Positions 33,140-40,959 of a DNA stretch of 55,017 nucleotides are shown here, piece by piece (positions within the stretch are counted from its first letter, which is position 1; each line of letters starts with the position of its first letter). The notes beneath the pieces were generated by a model, which was not told the origin of the DNA, did no database searches, and was given only the letters and a program-made list of their open reading frames with translations. The stretch lies in assembly GCA_026386805.1 (NCBI GenBank), contig JAPLMX010000093.1:1-55017 (forward strand), written 5' to 3'. Made by a program: the position numbers and the translations under genes. The stretch is from Phycisphaerae bacterium. Its GTDB lineage: Bacteria > Planctomycetota > Phycisphaerae > Sedimentisphaerales > Anaerobacaceae.

Positions 33140-34145
33140 CCATCGTCCTTACGCGATCTTCCGACAGACACTCCATGATCTTGTCGTTGATCTTCTGCGT
33201 GTGGCAGTTCTTGGCGGCGAGCACGGCGTTGCGAATCGTCCGGGCCTTGCTGGCCCCGTGGCAGATCAGGGCCGTGCCGTCGATGCCCAGCAGGGGGGCC
33301 CCACCGTACTCATTGTAGTCATGCTTGCGGTAGACGCGCATGATGATCGGCTTGAACATCAGCGCCAACTCCGGCTTCTCCTGCATCAACTCCTGCTCGA
33401 TCGCCCGGAACAGCCCATCCACCGCACCCTCGGTCAGCTTCAGGATGACGTTGCCCACGAAGCCCTCGCACACCACGACATCGCAGACTCCCCGGAAGAT
33501 ATCCCTTCCCTCGATATTCCCGATAAAATTCAGCCGCGGATCGGCACGAAGCAGATCCCGCGTCTTTTTGACGATCTCGTTGCCCTTCGCCTCCTCCTCC
33601 CCAATGCTCATCAGTCCGACTTTCGGGTTCTGAACGCCCAAGAAATGCTGCGAGTAGATACTCGCCATCAGGCCGTACTGGTAGAGGTTGATCGGTTTGC
33701 AGGCAATGTTGGCACCCACGTCGCAGATCGTGACCGGCCCCGTAAGGCTCGGGAAGACAACGGCGATTCCCGGCCGGTTCACGCCGGGCAGGTTGCGCAT
33801 TCGCATCTGGAACGCCGCGACGCACGCCCCCGTATTACCCGCAGAGATTACCGCGTCAGCCTTATCCAGCTTGGCCAGTTTCGCCAAAATCCCGATCGAG
33901 CTTCGTGGTTTCTTGCGCAGACTGTCGATGGGTTTCTCGTCCATCCCGATCACGTCCGGCGCATCAACAATGCTGAGCCGCTCTCTGTCATAGCTTATGC
34001 CGGCCAGCTTCGTTTCCAATGTCTCCTGCGGCCCCACCAGAAGGACCGTGTCGTCCTTCTCAAGCTGAGGCAATACCTCCAACGCACCGGCAATGATTTC
34101 GTCCGGAGCGAAGTCGCCTCCCATGGCATCCACTGCGATACGCAT
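33123..34145 (-). CDS. plsX: Phosphate acyltransferase PlsX
   Basis: 340 residues. It begins MRIAVDAMGGDFAPDEIIAG, the family's hallmark, with later SAGNTGACVAAFQ, DVGANIACKP, GNIEGRDIFRG and VCEGFVGNVILKL. It turns acyl-ACP into acyl-phosphate for phospholipid synthesis. ATG 34145 is 2 nt after the rpmF stop; the longer frame upstream runs through rpmF and is not used. The end overlaps fabH by 17 bp. The rpmF-plsX-fabH order is widely conserved. Confidence 0.96.
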   Translation of the reverse strand: MRIAVDAMGGDFAPDEIIAGALEVLPQLEKDDTVLLVGPQETLETKLAGISYDRERLSIVDAPDVIGMDEKPIDSLRKKPRSSIGILAKLAKLDKADAVISAGNTGACVAAFQMRMRNLPGVNRPGIAVVFPSLTGPVTICDVGANIACKPINLYQYGLMASIYSQHFLGVQNPKVGLMSIGEEEAKGNEIVKKTRDLLRADPRLNFIGNIEGRDIFRGVCDVVVCEGFVGNVILKLTEGAVDGLFRAIEQELMQEKPELALMFKPIIMRVYRKHDYNEYGGAPLLGIDGTALICHGASKARTIRNAVLAAKNCHTQKINDKIMECLSEDRVRTMDGEKD

Positions 34146-34147
34146 GT

Positions 34148-34336
34148 TTACGCGGTTTCCTCCTTGCCAAGCTTCAGGGTCAGGCTCGGGTTCACATATC
34201 CACAGTTGCTGCAGGCGGCGTGCGGCAGTTTTGCCTGGCTGCACTTCGGACACAGCACGTAGTGCACCGGCTTGATCGCCTCATGTGACCGCCGGGTCCG
34301 AGACCGGCTCCTACTGGTTCTTCTTGCTGGTAACAT
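34148..34336 (-). CDS. rpmF: Large-subunit ribosomal protein bL32
   Basis: 62 residues. RRTSRSRSRTRRSHEA is the basic N-terminus, and the zinc ribbon is CPKCSQAKLPHAACSNCGY, with all four cysteines kept. GGAG about 9 nt before the ATG. It leads the lipid operon directly before plsX, as in many bacteria, tying ribosome and membrane synthesis. The tail after the ribbon is longer than in Escherichia coli. Confidence 0.94.
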   Translation of the reverse strand: MLPARRTSRSRSRTRRSHEAIKPVHYVLCPKCSQAKLPHAACSNCGYVNPSLTLKLGKEETA

Positions 34337-34691
34337 TATCTACTACTCCAATCCTACTGCGACAATCCACACCGCGACGCTCTCGCCACCGATGCAAACC
34401 CTCTTTCATATCCGCGAAGACCCCACCTGTCAAGCGAAAATCCGCGCCCTACAACCGTATTGCGTCACCGCAGGAGGGGCTGATTATCGTCACTTCCTTG
34501 GCGGTTGTCAACCGCCGATCCGCCAATACCGCCACAGACGAGGTTGGGCCTGCAACCATTCGCATCCGCGTCGAACAGAATTTGTGCAGTTGCGTGCGAT
34601 GGTATGCCGAAAAGATCATGTCACTCGACGTGATGTTTCCGGACCCTTCCCAGCGGTGGTTTTGCGATAAATGCTTGCTGCTAATGATGTT
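34337..34691. other. Intergenic region between divergent rpmF and ftsW
   Basis: 355 bp with no gene I can support. It must hold the promoters for the rpmF operon and probably for ftsW, but I cannot assign either with confidence. Confidence 0.4.
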
Positions 34692-35852
34692 ATGAGTGAA
34701 ACACAGAGCCGGCTGGCCGACACGATCGCCATGGTGATTTCGTTCTTGATGGCGACCGGCGCCGTGATGGTTTTTTCCGCCGATGCCAGTCTTGGCCATG
34801 AATTTGACTTGCAGCATCTGTACAACTTTCCGGGCCTGCGTCAAATCATGTTCTTCCCGGTCGGCGTGCTTGTGCTCTTCCTGGCATCGGTGCCGGACTA
34901 CCGGTTTTGGCGTCTTCGGTCGCAATGGTACGCGTGTCCGACGGTCTGGCTCTTGGTGGCGGCCTTTGCCCTGCTCCTTGTCGTTTTGGTCCCGTCGGTG
35001 GGCACGACGGTCAACCAGGCGCGGCGGTGGCTGCGAATCCCGCTGGGGCCGGTCAGCATGAGCTTTCAGCCGTCAGAGTTGGCCAAGTGGATCATGGTGT
35101 TCTTCATGGCCGGGGTCTGTGCCAAGATCGGGCCGGACCTCAAGCTGTATTGGCACCGGTTTCTGCCGCTGTGTGTGCTGATCGGGTTCGTCTGCGGCCC
35201 GATTGTCATCGAGGATTTCGGCACCGCTGCTTTCATCGTTCTGATCAGCTTCACCATGCTTGTCATTGCCGGTGTCAAATGGTGGCACGTCCTAACGTTG
35301 TTACCGGTTGGTATCATTGGACTTGTAGCCGCTTTGATCCAGACGCCGCACCGGATGCAGCGGTTGGCGGCCTTTCTGCACCCCGAGTGGTTTGGCAAGT
35401 CGGTCGCTTACCAGGCAAACCAGTCGTTGATCGCGATTGGCTCGGGCGGCCTATGGGGCAAGGGACTCGGTCAAGGCATCTCCAAGTATGGCCATCTTCC
35501 GGAAGACTCCACGGACTTCATTTTCGCCATCGTGGGCGAGGAACTTGGCCTGGTGGGCACACTCGGAGTCATTGTCCTATTTATCCTCTTTATTGTCCTT
35601 GGGTTGGTGGTGGTGCTGCGGTGTCGCGATCCCTTCGGCCGGCTTCTTGCCGCCGGGATTGTCCTGACCATCGGGATTCAGGCCGCCCTCAACATCGGCG
35701 TGGTCACCGTCGTCCTGCCTACCAAGGGAATACCACTTCCGTTCATCAGTTCCGGCGGCACCAGCATGCTCCTGTCGTCGGCGGCGGTGGGGGTCCTGCT
35801 GAATATCGCTGCGCGCTGCACATCCGGCCAGATCGACATAAATCCTGATTAG
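34692..35852 (+). CDS. ftsW: FtsW/RodA/SpoVE-family peptidoglycan polymerase
   Basis: About 386 residues with around ten membrane helices. SEDS-family marks are visible: NQARRWLRIPLGPVSMSFQP followed by SELAK, the periplasmic loop QSLIAIGSGGLWGKGLGQGI then LPEDSTDFIFAIVGEELGL, and GIPLPFISSGGTSML. SEDS proteins polymerise lipid II with a partner transpeptidase. The GIPLPFISSGG end and the presence of murG 2.5 kb on favour FtsW over RodA, but this is not certain. No good ribosome site precedes either ATG 34692 or the in-frame ATG 34671. Confidence 0.88.
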   Translation: MSETQSRLADTIAMVISFLMATGAVMVFSADASLGHEFDLQHLYNFPGLRQIMFFPVGVLVLFLASVPDYRFWRLRSQWYACPTVWLLVAAFALLLVVLVPSVGTTVNQARRWLRIPLGPVSMSFQPSELAKWIMVFFMAGVCAKIGPDLKLYWHRFLPLCVLIGFVCGPIVIEDFGTAAFIVLISFTMLVIAGVKWWHVLTLLPVGIIGLVAALIQTPHRMQRLAAFLHPEWFGKSVAYQANQSLIAIGSGGLWGKGLGQGISKYGHLPEDSTDFIFAIVGEELGLVGTLGVIVLFILFIVLGLVVVLRCRDPFGRLLAAGIVLTIGIQAALNIGVVTVVLPTKGIPLPFISSGGTSMLLSSAAVGVLLNIAARCTSGQIDINPD

Positions 35853-35874
35853 AGCAAGACTTAGCGCAAGTCAG

Positions 35875-35893
35875 ACCGCTCGCGGCGGTTTTA
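35875..35893 (+). terminator. Weak terminator after ftsW
   Basis: ACCGC (35875-35879) pairs with GCGGT (35885-35889) over a 5-nt loop and runs into TTTTA, 23 nt after the stop. Confidence 0.35.
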
Positions 35894-35916
35894 CGCGTGA
35901 TTTTCCAACTTCTTTT

Positions 35917-35925
35917 TGCTACAAT
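35917..35925 (+). promoter_or_regulatory. Extended -10 promoter of the subtilase gene
   Basis: TGCTACAAT, an extended -10 element (TGn plus TACAAT at 35920-35925), lies in a short AT-rich stretch about 50 nt before the subtilase ATG. No clear -35 box, as is usual for extended -10 promoters. Confidence 0.5.
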
Positions 35926-35975
35926 AGAATAAGCAACGGTGCAGGTCCGGTCTGCGCCGGGAAACACACGAAAGC

Positions 35976-38078
35976 ATGGGGGCTTCAAACGTGGTTGCGG
36001 CAAGAGGTGATGGGATAAGAGCGTGGTTCCCTGCGGCTGTTGTCACGATGCTGGTGACGGCAACCGGGTGGTCTGCTCTCGGTTCGTCCGTGCCAGGTCG
36101 CTTTGTGCCGGACGAGATTATTGTGAAGTTTCGCACGCCTGCGCGCGACGCAAATGATACGGCTGCGGGTACAGTAAGCGGTAAATCCGTTTTGTCACAA
36201 AACTTGCGTGAATACGGGGCCCGGTTTCGCGTGCGGGAGATCAGGCCGATTCTGAAGGACTTCGACCGTCGGCAGGCCGTGTTGCGGTCGCTTCGAGATT
36301 TGGATCCGTCCAGGCTCACACAGAACCAAAGGCATCTGGTCCGACGCCAAAAGCGTGCAACAACGACCGGCATCCGTCCGGGTCTCGGCAGCATCTATCG
36401 CGTCCGTCTGGATCTCGACGCCGGCGCAAGCCTGGATTCCGTGCTGGCCGCGTATCGCAGCCGCCTGGATGTCGAGTACGCTGAGGCCAACCCGCTGATC
36501 TCCATTTGTGCCACGCCGAACGATCGGTTGTATGCGGACCAGTGGGCGCTGGGCAAGATTCACGCCGCCCAGGCATGGGACACGTGCCGGGGCAGCAGCG
36601 AGGTCATTGTGGCGGTCCTCGATACGGGCGTGGACTACAATCACCCCGATCTGCGCGCCAATCTGTGGACGAATACGGCTGAACGGGATGGTCTGCCCGG
36701 CGTCGATGATGACGACAACGGCTACGTGGATGACATCCGTGGCTACAACTTCGTCTACGGCAACAACGACCCGATCGACGATCACGGCCACGGCACGCAT
36801 TGTGCCGGCATCATCGCGGCCGTGGGCAACAACGGCACCGACGTCGCCGGCGTTTGCTGGGTCGCTCGAATCATGCCGGTGAAGATCCTCACCGCCGCCG
36901 GCGACGGCTCCGCAGCCGACGCCGTGCCGGCGATCTATTACGCGGTGGCCAACGGCGCCGACATCATCTCCGGCAGTTGGGGCGGCACTGAGACCTCCAA
37001 CGCCTTGCGAGACACCATCGCCTACGCATACGACCAGGGCGTGGTCGTCGTGGCCGCGGCCGGCAACGCCGGCTCAGACACACCGTTTTACCCCGCCGCC
37101 TATCCGGAGGTGATTTCGGTAGCCGCGACGGAGTCGAACGACCATCGCTGGTATCTGTCGAATTATGGCGACTGGGTCGATATTGCCGCACCCGGACGCG
37201 ATATCGTGTCTTTGTTCGCCACGCTTCCGGGCAAAACGGTTCGCGACGGGGCCAGCAGCATCAAATCAGGGACGTCGATGGCGGCCCCCCATGTCTCGGG
37301 GGCCTGTGCGCTGCTTCTGGCGGCAGACCCGCTTCTGCGATGCGACGAATTGCAGCAGATCCTCACTGCTACGGCCGACCCCATCACGCCGGGGATCTGC
37401 TCCTCCAACGGCCGGCTGAACGTGGATAATGCCTTGCGTGCGGTCATTCCGCCCGAGGGAACGATCCGCATGGACCGGGCGTACTGCCTCCAAGGCGCGA
37501 ACATCAGCCTGCTGATGGCGGACTGGGACCTCAAGGGCGCCGGCCAGTGCACCGTGCTGGTGGAGACGGCGGGCGGCGACCAGGAGACCGTGACGCTGCG
37601 AGAGACCAGCGTAGCGCCCGGCGTCTTTCGCGGTGCCATCACGAGCGAGAACGCCCCCGTGAATCTCGGCGACGGCGTTCTCCAGGTGCACGACGGTGAG
37701 GGCATCCAGGCTCGATACCTGGACGCCAACGATGGCTCCGGCCACACGGGGCAGTGGCGGTCCGCCAGTGCGGTCGCGGACTACCAGCCGCCCAGCGTTG
37801 TGAGTCTTGAGACCACATCGCAAGGAAGAGTGACAATAGTCGAATTCCGGACCAGCGAGCCGACCCGCGCAGAGGTCCGGTTCGGCCAAGCCAAGGGTGG
37901 ACCCTATCTCTCGATCCAGAGAGACCTGGTGTTGAGCGAGCAGCACAGTGTCGAGTTGCGAGGATTGTCCCTTCAAGCCGAGTATTATCTTGTCGTGGCG
38001 ATGACCGATGAGGCCGGCAACGAGACCCTGGCGGACAATGACGGGCAGAGCTACTCGTTTGTCGCCCAACGCGATTGA
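35976..38078 (+). CDS. Secreted subtilisin-family (S8) serine protease
   Basis: 700 residues. An N-terminal export signal (FPAAVVTMLVTATGWSALG) and a propeptide (VPDEIIVKFR...) of about 180 residues lead to the S8 domain with Asp216 (VAVLDTGVDYNHPDL), His272 (HGHGTHCAGIIAAVG) and Ser434 (GTSMAAPHVSGACALLL). After residue 480 come two beta-sandwich-like domains; the last resembles a purple-phosphatase/fibronectin-like N-domain (TSEPTRAEVRFG... GLSLQAEYYLVVAMTDEAGN). It is an exported protease with binding modules. It has its own promoter (35917-35925) and no clear ribosome site. A dispersed repeat follows the stop. Confidence 0.93.
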   Translation: MGASNVVAARGDGIRAWFPAAVVTMLVTATGWSALGSSVPGRFVPDEIIVKFRTPARDANDTAAGTVSGKSVLSQNLREYGARFRVREIRPILKDFDRRQAVLRSLRDLDPSRLTQNQRHLVRRQKRATTTGIRPGLGSIYRVRLDLDAGASLDSVLAAYRSRLDVEYAEANPLISICATPNDRLYADQWALGKIHAAQAWDTCRGSSEVIVAVLDTGVDYNHPDLRANLWTNTAERDGLPGVDDDDNGYVDDIRGYNFVYGNNDPIDDHGHGTHCAGIIAAVGNNGTDVAGVCWVARIMPVKILTAAGDGSAADAVPAIYYAVANGADIISGSWGGTETSNALRDTIAYAYDQGVVVVAAAGNAGSDTPFYPAAYPEVISVAATESNDHRWYLSNYGDWVDIAAPGRDIVSLFATLPGKTVRDGASSIKSGTSMAAPHVSGACALLLAADPLLRCDELQQILTATADPITPGICSSNGRLNVDNALRAVIPPEGTIRMDRAYCLQGANISLLMADWDLKGAGQCTVLVETAGGDQETVTLRETSVAPGVFRGAITSENAPVNLGDGVLQVHDGEGIQARYLDANDGSGHTGQWRSASAVADYQPPSVVSLETTSQGRVTIVEFRTSEPTRAEVRFGQAKGGPYLSIQRDLVLSEQHSVELRGLSLQAEYYLVVAMTDEAGNETLADNDGQSYSFVAQRD

Positions 38079-38117
38079 GGGGTGTGCGACTGATTTTCGT
38101 GGGGGCTCACCCGGCAT

Positions 38118-38214
38118 TTGTCCTGCTGAGCGAAGCGAAGCATCTGGCCGATGAATGGGACTGACGCCTACTTATTGTGCGAGGCCCGGATCCTTCGCTA
38201 CGCTCAGGATGACA
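38118..38214. repeat. Dispersed ~97-bp inverted repeat, family 2, copy 3
   Basis: The left arm TTGTCCTGCTGAGCGAAGCG and the right arm ATCCTTCGCTACGCTCAGGA (running on to TGACAG) pair across a variable centre. Same family as 11655-11750 and 28547-28646. It occupies the gap between the subtilase gene and murG. Confidence 0.87.
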
Positions 38215-38375
38215 GCAAGGATCGTGCAAGCCCCACAAAACGCAGTCGCACAGAGTGAGGGCGCCACTGACAAAAGGATGTGCAAATCCTGCCGCCGGTG
38301 GTTAGGATAGTGGATATGACGTCAGGATCAGGACCGGACGTCACAGGATAGAAGAGCCAGACAGGGAGGTCTTCC

Positions 38376-39488
38376 GTGAGTAGCGTGTCTTTCTTCTTCG
38401 CCGGTGGGGGCACGGGCGGGCACATTTACCCGCTATTGTCCATCGCTGAGCAGATCCTGGCCCGCCAGCCGGACGCCGGGATTCACTTCTTTCACAGCAC
38501 CCGCAGCGTCGATCAGCGTGTCTTCGAGAAGATCCCTTTCCAGCGTACGGCTTTGCCGGCAACCGGCTTGTCCTTTCACCCCATGAAATTCCTCCACTTT
38601 GTCTCGACATTCCGGCAGAGCTATCAGCAAGCTAAGCAACTCATGGCCGCCAGTGGCCATCCCGTTGTCATTGGGGCGGGCGGCTTCGTGGCGGCCCCCG
38701 TCTGCCGGGCGGGGCGCAAGCTGGGCGTCCCGGTCGCCCTGGTGAACGTGGACCTGCTGCCCGGCCGGGCCAACAAGCTCAGTGCCCGCTGGGCCGATGA
38801 GATCTTCGTCCAGTTCGAAGAAAGCAAGGACTGTTTCAAACACAGCCGGGCGATCGTCAGCACTGTGGGCTGCCCCTTGCGAAGCAGCTTCGACCATCCC
38901 GACCCTGACAAGGCTTTGGCGGAGCTTGGCCTGGATCGCAGCAAGAACGTCCTGCTGATCACGGGGGCGTCGAGCGGCTCGACGAGGATCAACGAGGCGG
39001 TCTCTCACTTGCTGCCTCAACTGGAGCAATTCGCCGACCGTTGGCAAATCGTGCACCTGACCGGTCTCGACAACTATCCAATGGTCCTGAACCGGTATAA
39101 CGGGGCCAAGATAGCCCACAAAGTGCTCGACTATTATGACAACATGGCGGACCTGTTCGCAGCGACGGACCTCGTCATCGGCCGAAGCGGGGCGGTCAGC
39201 GTGGCCGAGTACGCCGTCGCGGGCGTCCCGAGCATCTGCATGCCCTATCCGCACCACAAGGACCGGCACCAGTACCTCAACGCGGGCAAGCTGGTCGAAG
39301 TGGGGGCCGCTGTGATCGTGGACGACGTCCCCGACCTGGACGACCGCACCGGCTGGCTCTGGGAAGAGCTGGAGGACCTGATGACCCACGACGAGAAACG
39401 CGAGGAGATGTCCCAAGCCTGCAAAGAGGTCGCCCGCCCCGGCGCCGCGAGCGCGATCGCGGAGCGTCTGCTTCAGATGGCCAGATAG
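38376..39488 (+). CDS. murG: MurG-type UDP-GlcNAc:undecaprenyl-PP-MurNAc-pentapeptide transferase
   Basis: A 370-residue GT-B glycosyltransferase. FFAGGGTGGHIYPLLSIAEQ is the membrane-side Gly-rich loop; IGAGGFVAAPVCRAGRKLGVP, LLITGASSGSTRINEAV and ADLVIGRSGAVSVAEYAVAGVPSI are the other family motifs, with HHKDRHQYLNA closing the nucleotide site. It adds GlcNAc to lipid I to give lipid II, on the inner face of the membrane. GTG start with GGGAGG 6 nt upstream. With ftsW and dapL it argues for a normal peptidoglycan wall. Confidence 0.94.
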   Translation: MSSVSFFFAGGGTGGHIYPLLSIAEQILARQPDAGIHFFHSTRSVDQRVFEKIPFQRTALPATGLSFHPMKFLHFVSTFRQSYQQAKQLMAASGHPVVIGAGGFVAAPVCRAGRKLGVPVALVNVDLLPGRANKLSARWADEIFVQFEESKDCFKHSRAIVSTVGCPLRSSFDHPDPDKALAELGLDRSKNVLLITGASSGSTRINEAVSHLLPQLEQFADRWQIVHLTGLDNYPMVLNRYNGAKIAHKVLDYYDNMADLFAATDLVIGRSGAVSVAEYAVAGVPSICMPYPHHKDRHQYLNAGKLVEVGAAVIVDDVPDLDDRTGWLWEELEDLMTHDEKREEMSQACKEVARPGAASAIAERLLQMAR

Positions 39489-39627
39489 AATCGGATGGCT
39501 GGATGGGCATGATGTCGGGTGGCACGACCAAACTCGTTTGACCGTGCTCGTCTTGACGCATTCTCTTGCGTTTGAAGATACGCCCAAAATGAGTTGGAGT
39601 GTACCATCTGAAGGTAGGCATCAGCTT

Positions 39628-39701
39628 GTAGGAGGGGCTTCAGCCCATGCAGCTTCTTGGGTCTGGCGTAAACGATCCGCACGGGCTAAAGCCCATTCTA
39701 C
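39628..39701. repeat. 74-bp inverted repeat of the GGGCTTCAGCCC type
   Basis: Arms 39628-39650 and 39679-39701 match at 19 of 23 positions as inverted copies. Each has an inner palindrome (GGGCTTCAGCCC and GGGCTAAAGCCC). A single copy here, but the sequence type is familiar as an intergenic repeat. The rest of the 286-bp gap between murG and the ThuA gene holds nothing I recognise. Confidence 0.75.
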
Positions 39702-39774
39702 GGACTTGACTTGGGCCGCAAGCGGTTTGACAATGATGTGAAATTGTACAGCCTCATGAGAAGAAGGAGTGTTT

Positions 39775-40806
39775 ATGAAATCGACAAGAGTTGCGGTTTG
39801 CGTGTTGGGGCTTGTGATGGTCGTTTGCCTGGCGGGTGGGCTAATGGCGGCGGAGAAGACGGAGAAGCCCTGGGTTGTGTATGAGGGCAAGTCCGGGCCG
39901 GGGGTGGGCAAGCAGATCGTCTTTGTCACCGGCGATGAGGAGTATCGCTCGGAGGAGTCGATGCCGATGCTGGCCAAAATCCTGGCGGTGCACCACGGCT
40001 TCAAGTGCACCGTGCTGTTCGCCATCAACAAGACCAGCGGCGAGATCGATCCGCTGACGCTCGACAACATTCCGGGCTTGGAGGCTCTGGATACGGCGGA
40101 CCTGATGGTGCTGTTCACGCGGTTCCGCGAGCTGCCGGATGAGCAGATGAAGCACATCATCAACTACACCAATGCGGGCAAGCCGATCATCGCCCTGCGG
40201 ACGGCCACGCACCCCTTCGCCTACACGAAGCACAAGGACAGCCCCTACGCCAAGTGGAGCTATGACAGCAAGGACAGTCAGTCCAAGGGCGGCTACGGCC
40301 GGCAGGTGCTCGGCGAGACGTGGATCAGCCACTATGGCGACCACCAGAAGGAAAGCACCCGTGGCCTCATCGCCGACGCCTTCAAGGACCAGCCGCTCGT
40401 TCGCGGCGTTGGCACGATCTGGGGCCCGTCCGACGTCTACGGCCTGACCACCCTGAGCGGCGACTGCAAGCCAGTCATCATGGGCTACGTCCTGTCCGGC
40501 ATGAACCCCGACGACAAGCCCAACGAAAAGAAAAAGCCTCTGCCGGTCGCCTGGATCAAATCCTACGCCGGCGAAACGGGCAAGACCTCCCGCGTCTTCA
40601 CGACCACGATGGGCCACGCCGGCGATCTCAAAGACGAGAACTTCCGCCGCCTCCTCGTCAACGCCTGCTACTCGGGCATGGGCCTGGAAGACAAGATCCC
40701 CGCCCAGGGCGACGTGACGATCCTCGGCGAGTACAACCCGAACAACATCGGCTTCGGCGGCTTCAAAAAGGGCCTCAAACCCGCAGATCACCGGCTGAGC
40801 CGGTGA
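39775..40806 (+). CDS. Exported ThuA-domain protein
   Basis: 343 residues. Signal peptide VCVLGLVMVVCLAGGLMAA is followed by a class-I-glutamine-amidotransferase-like ThuA fold: KQIVFVTGDEEYRSEESMPM, LDTADLMVLFTRFRELPDEQ, NAGKPIIALRTATHPF, and TTTMGHAGDLKDENFRRLLV. ThuA was named from trehalose utilisation and the domain is abundant in Planctomycetota in sugar catabolism; the catalytic Cys of amidotransferases is absent. AAGGAG is 5 nt before ATG 39775. A 9-bp-stem hairpin overlaps the stop codon (40787-40807). Confidence 0.88.
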   Translation: MKSTRVAVCVLGLVMVVCLAGGLMAAEKTEKPWVVYEGKSGPGVGKQIVFVTGDEEYRSEESMPMLAKILAVHHGFKCTVLFAINKTSGEIDPLTLDNIPGLEALDTADLMVLFTRFRELPDEQMKHIINYTNAGKPIIALRTATHPFAYTKHKDSPYAKWSYDSKDSQSKGGYGRQVLGETWISHYGDHQKESTRGLIADAFKDQPLVRGVGTIWGPSDVYGLTTLSGDCKPVIMGYVLSGMNPDDKPNEKKKPLPVAWIKSYAGETGKTSRVFTTTMGHAGDLKDENFRRLLVNACYSGMGLEDKIPAQGDVTILGEYNPNNIGFGGFKKGLKPADHRLSR

Positions 40807-40807
40807 T
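40787..40807 (+). repeat. Hairpin overlapping the ThuA stop codon
   Basis: ATCACCGGC/GCCGGTGAT forms a perfect 9-bp stem with a TGA loop. The gene's last codons and its stop are inside the second arm. No T-tract follows. It resembles the hairpin at 54886-54906 (ACCACCGGC/GCCGGTGGT). Confidence 0.6.
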
Positions 40808-40959
40808 TGATGATGGATGATTGAACGGATACTCCACGATTTTGCTGCGGCCGGAGGCTTTGGCGCGTTTCTGAAATGTGTGGGTTTGAGCCCGTAGGTC
40901 CCAGGGTCAAGCTGCAACATGCCGCGTGCAGTAGCCGACAGGCACTTGCGGAGAAGCTC

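Noticed and set aside
34336..34365. TTGTCG-n17-TAGATA as promoter of rpmF
   Set aside because: Its -10 box abuts the rpmF ATG, so the transcript would start inside the gene; the alignment with bL32 needs that ATG.
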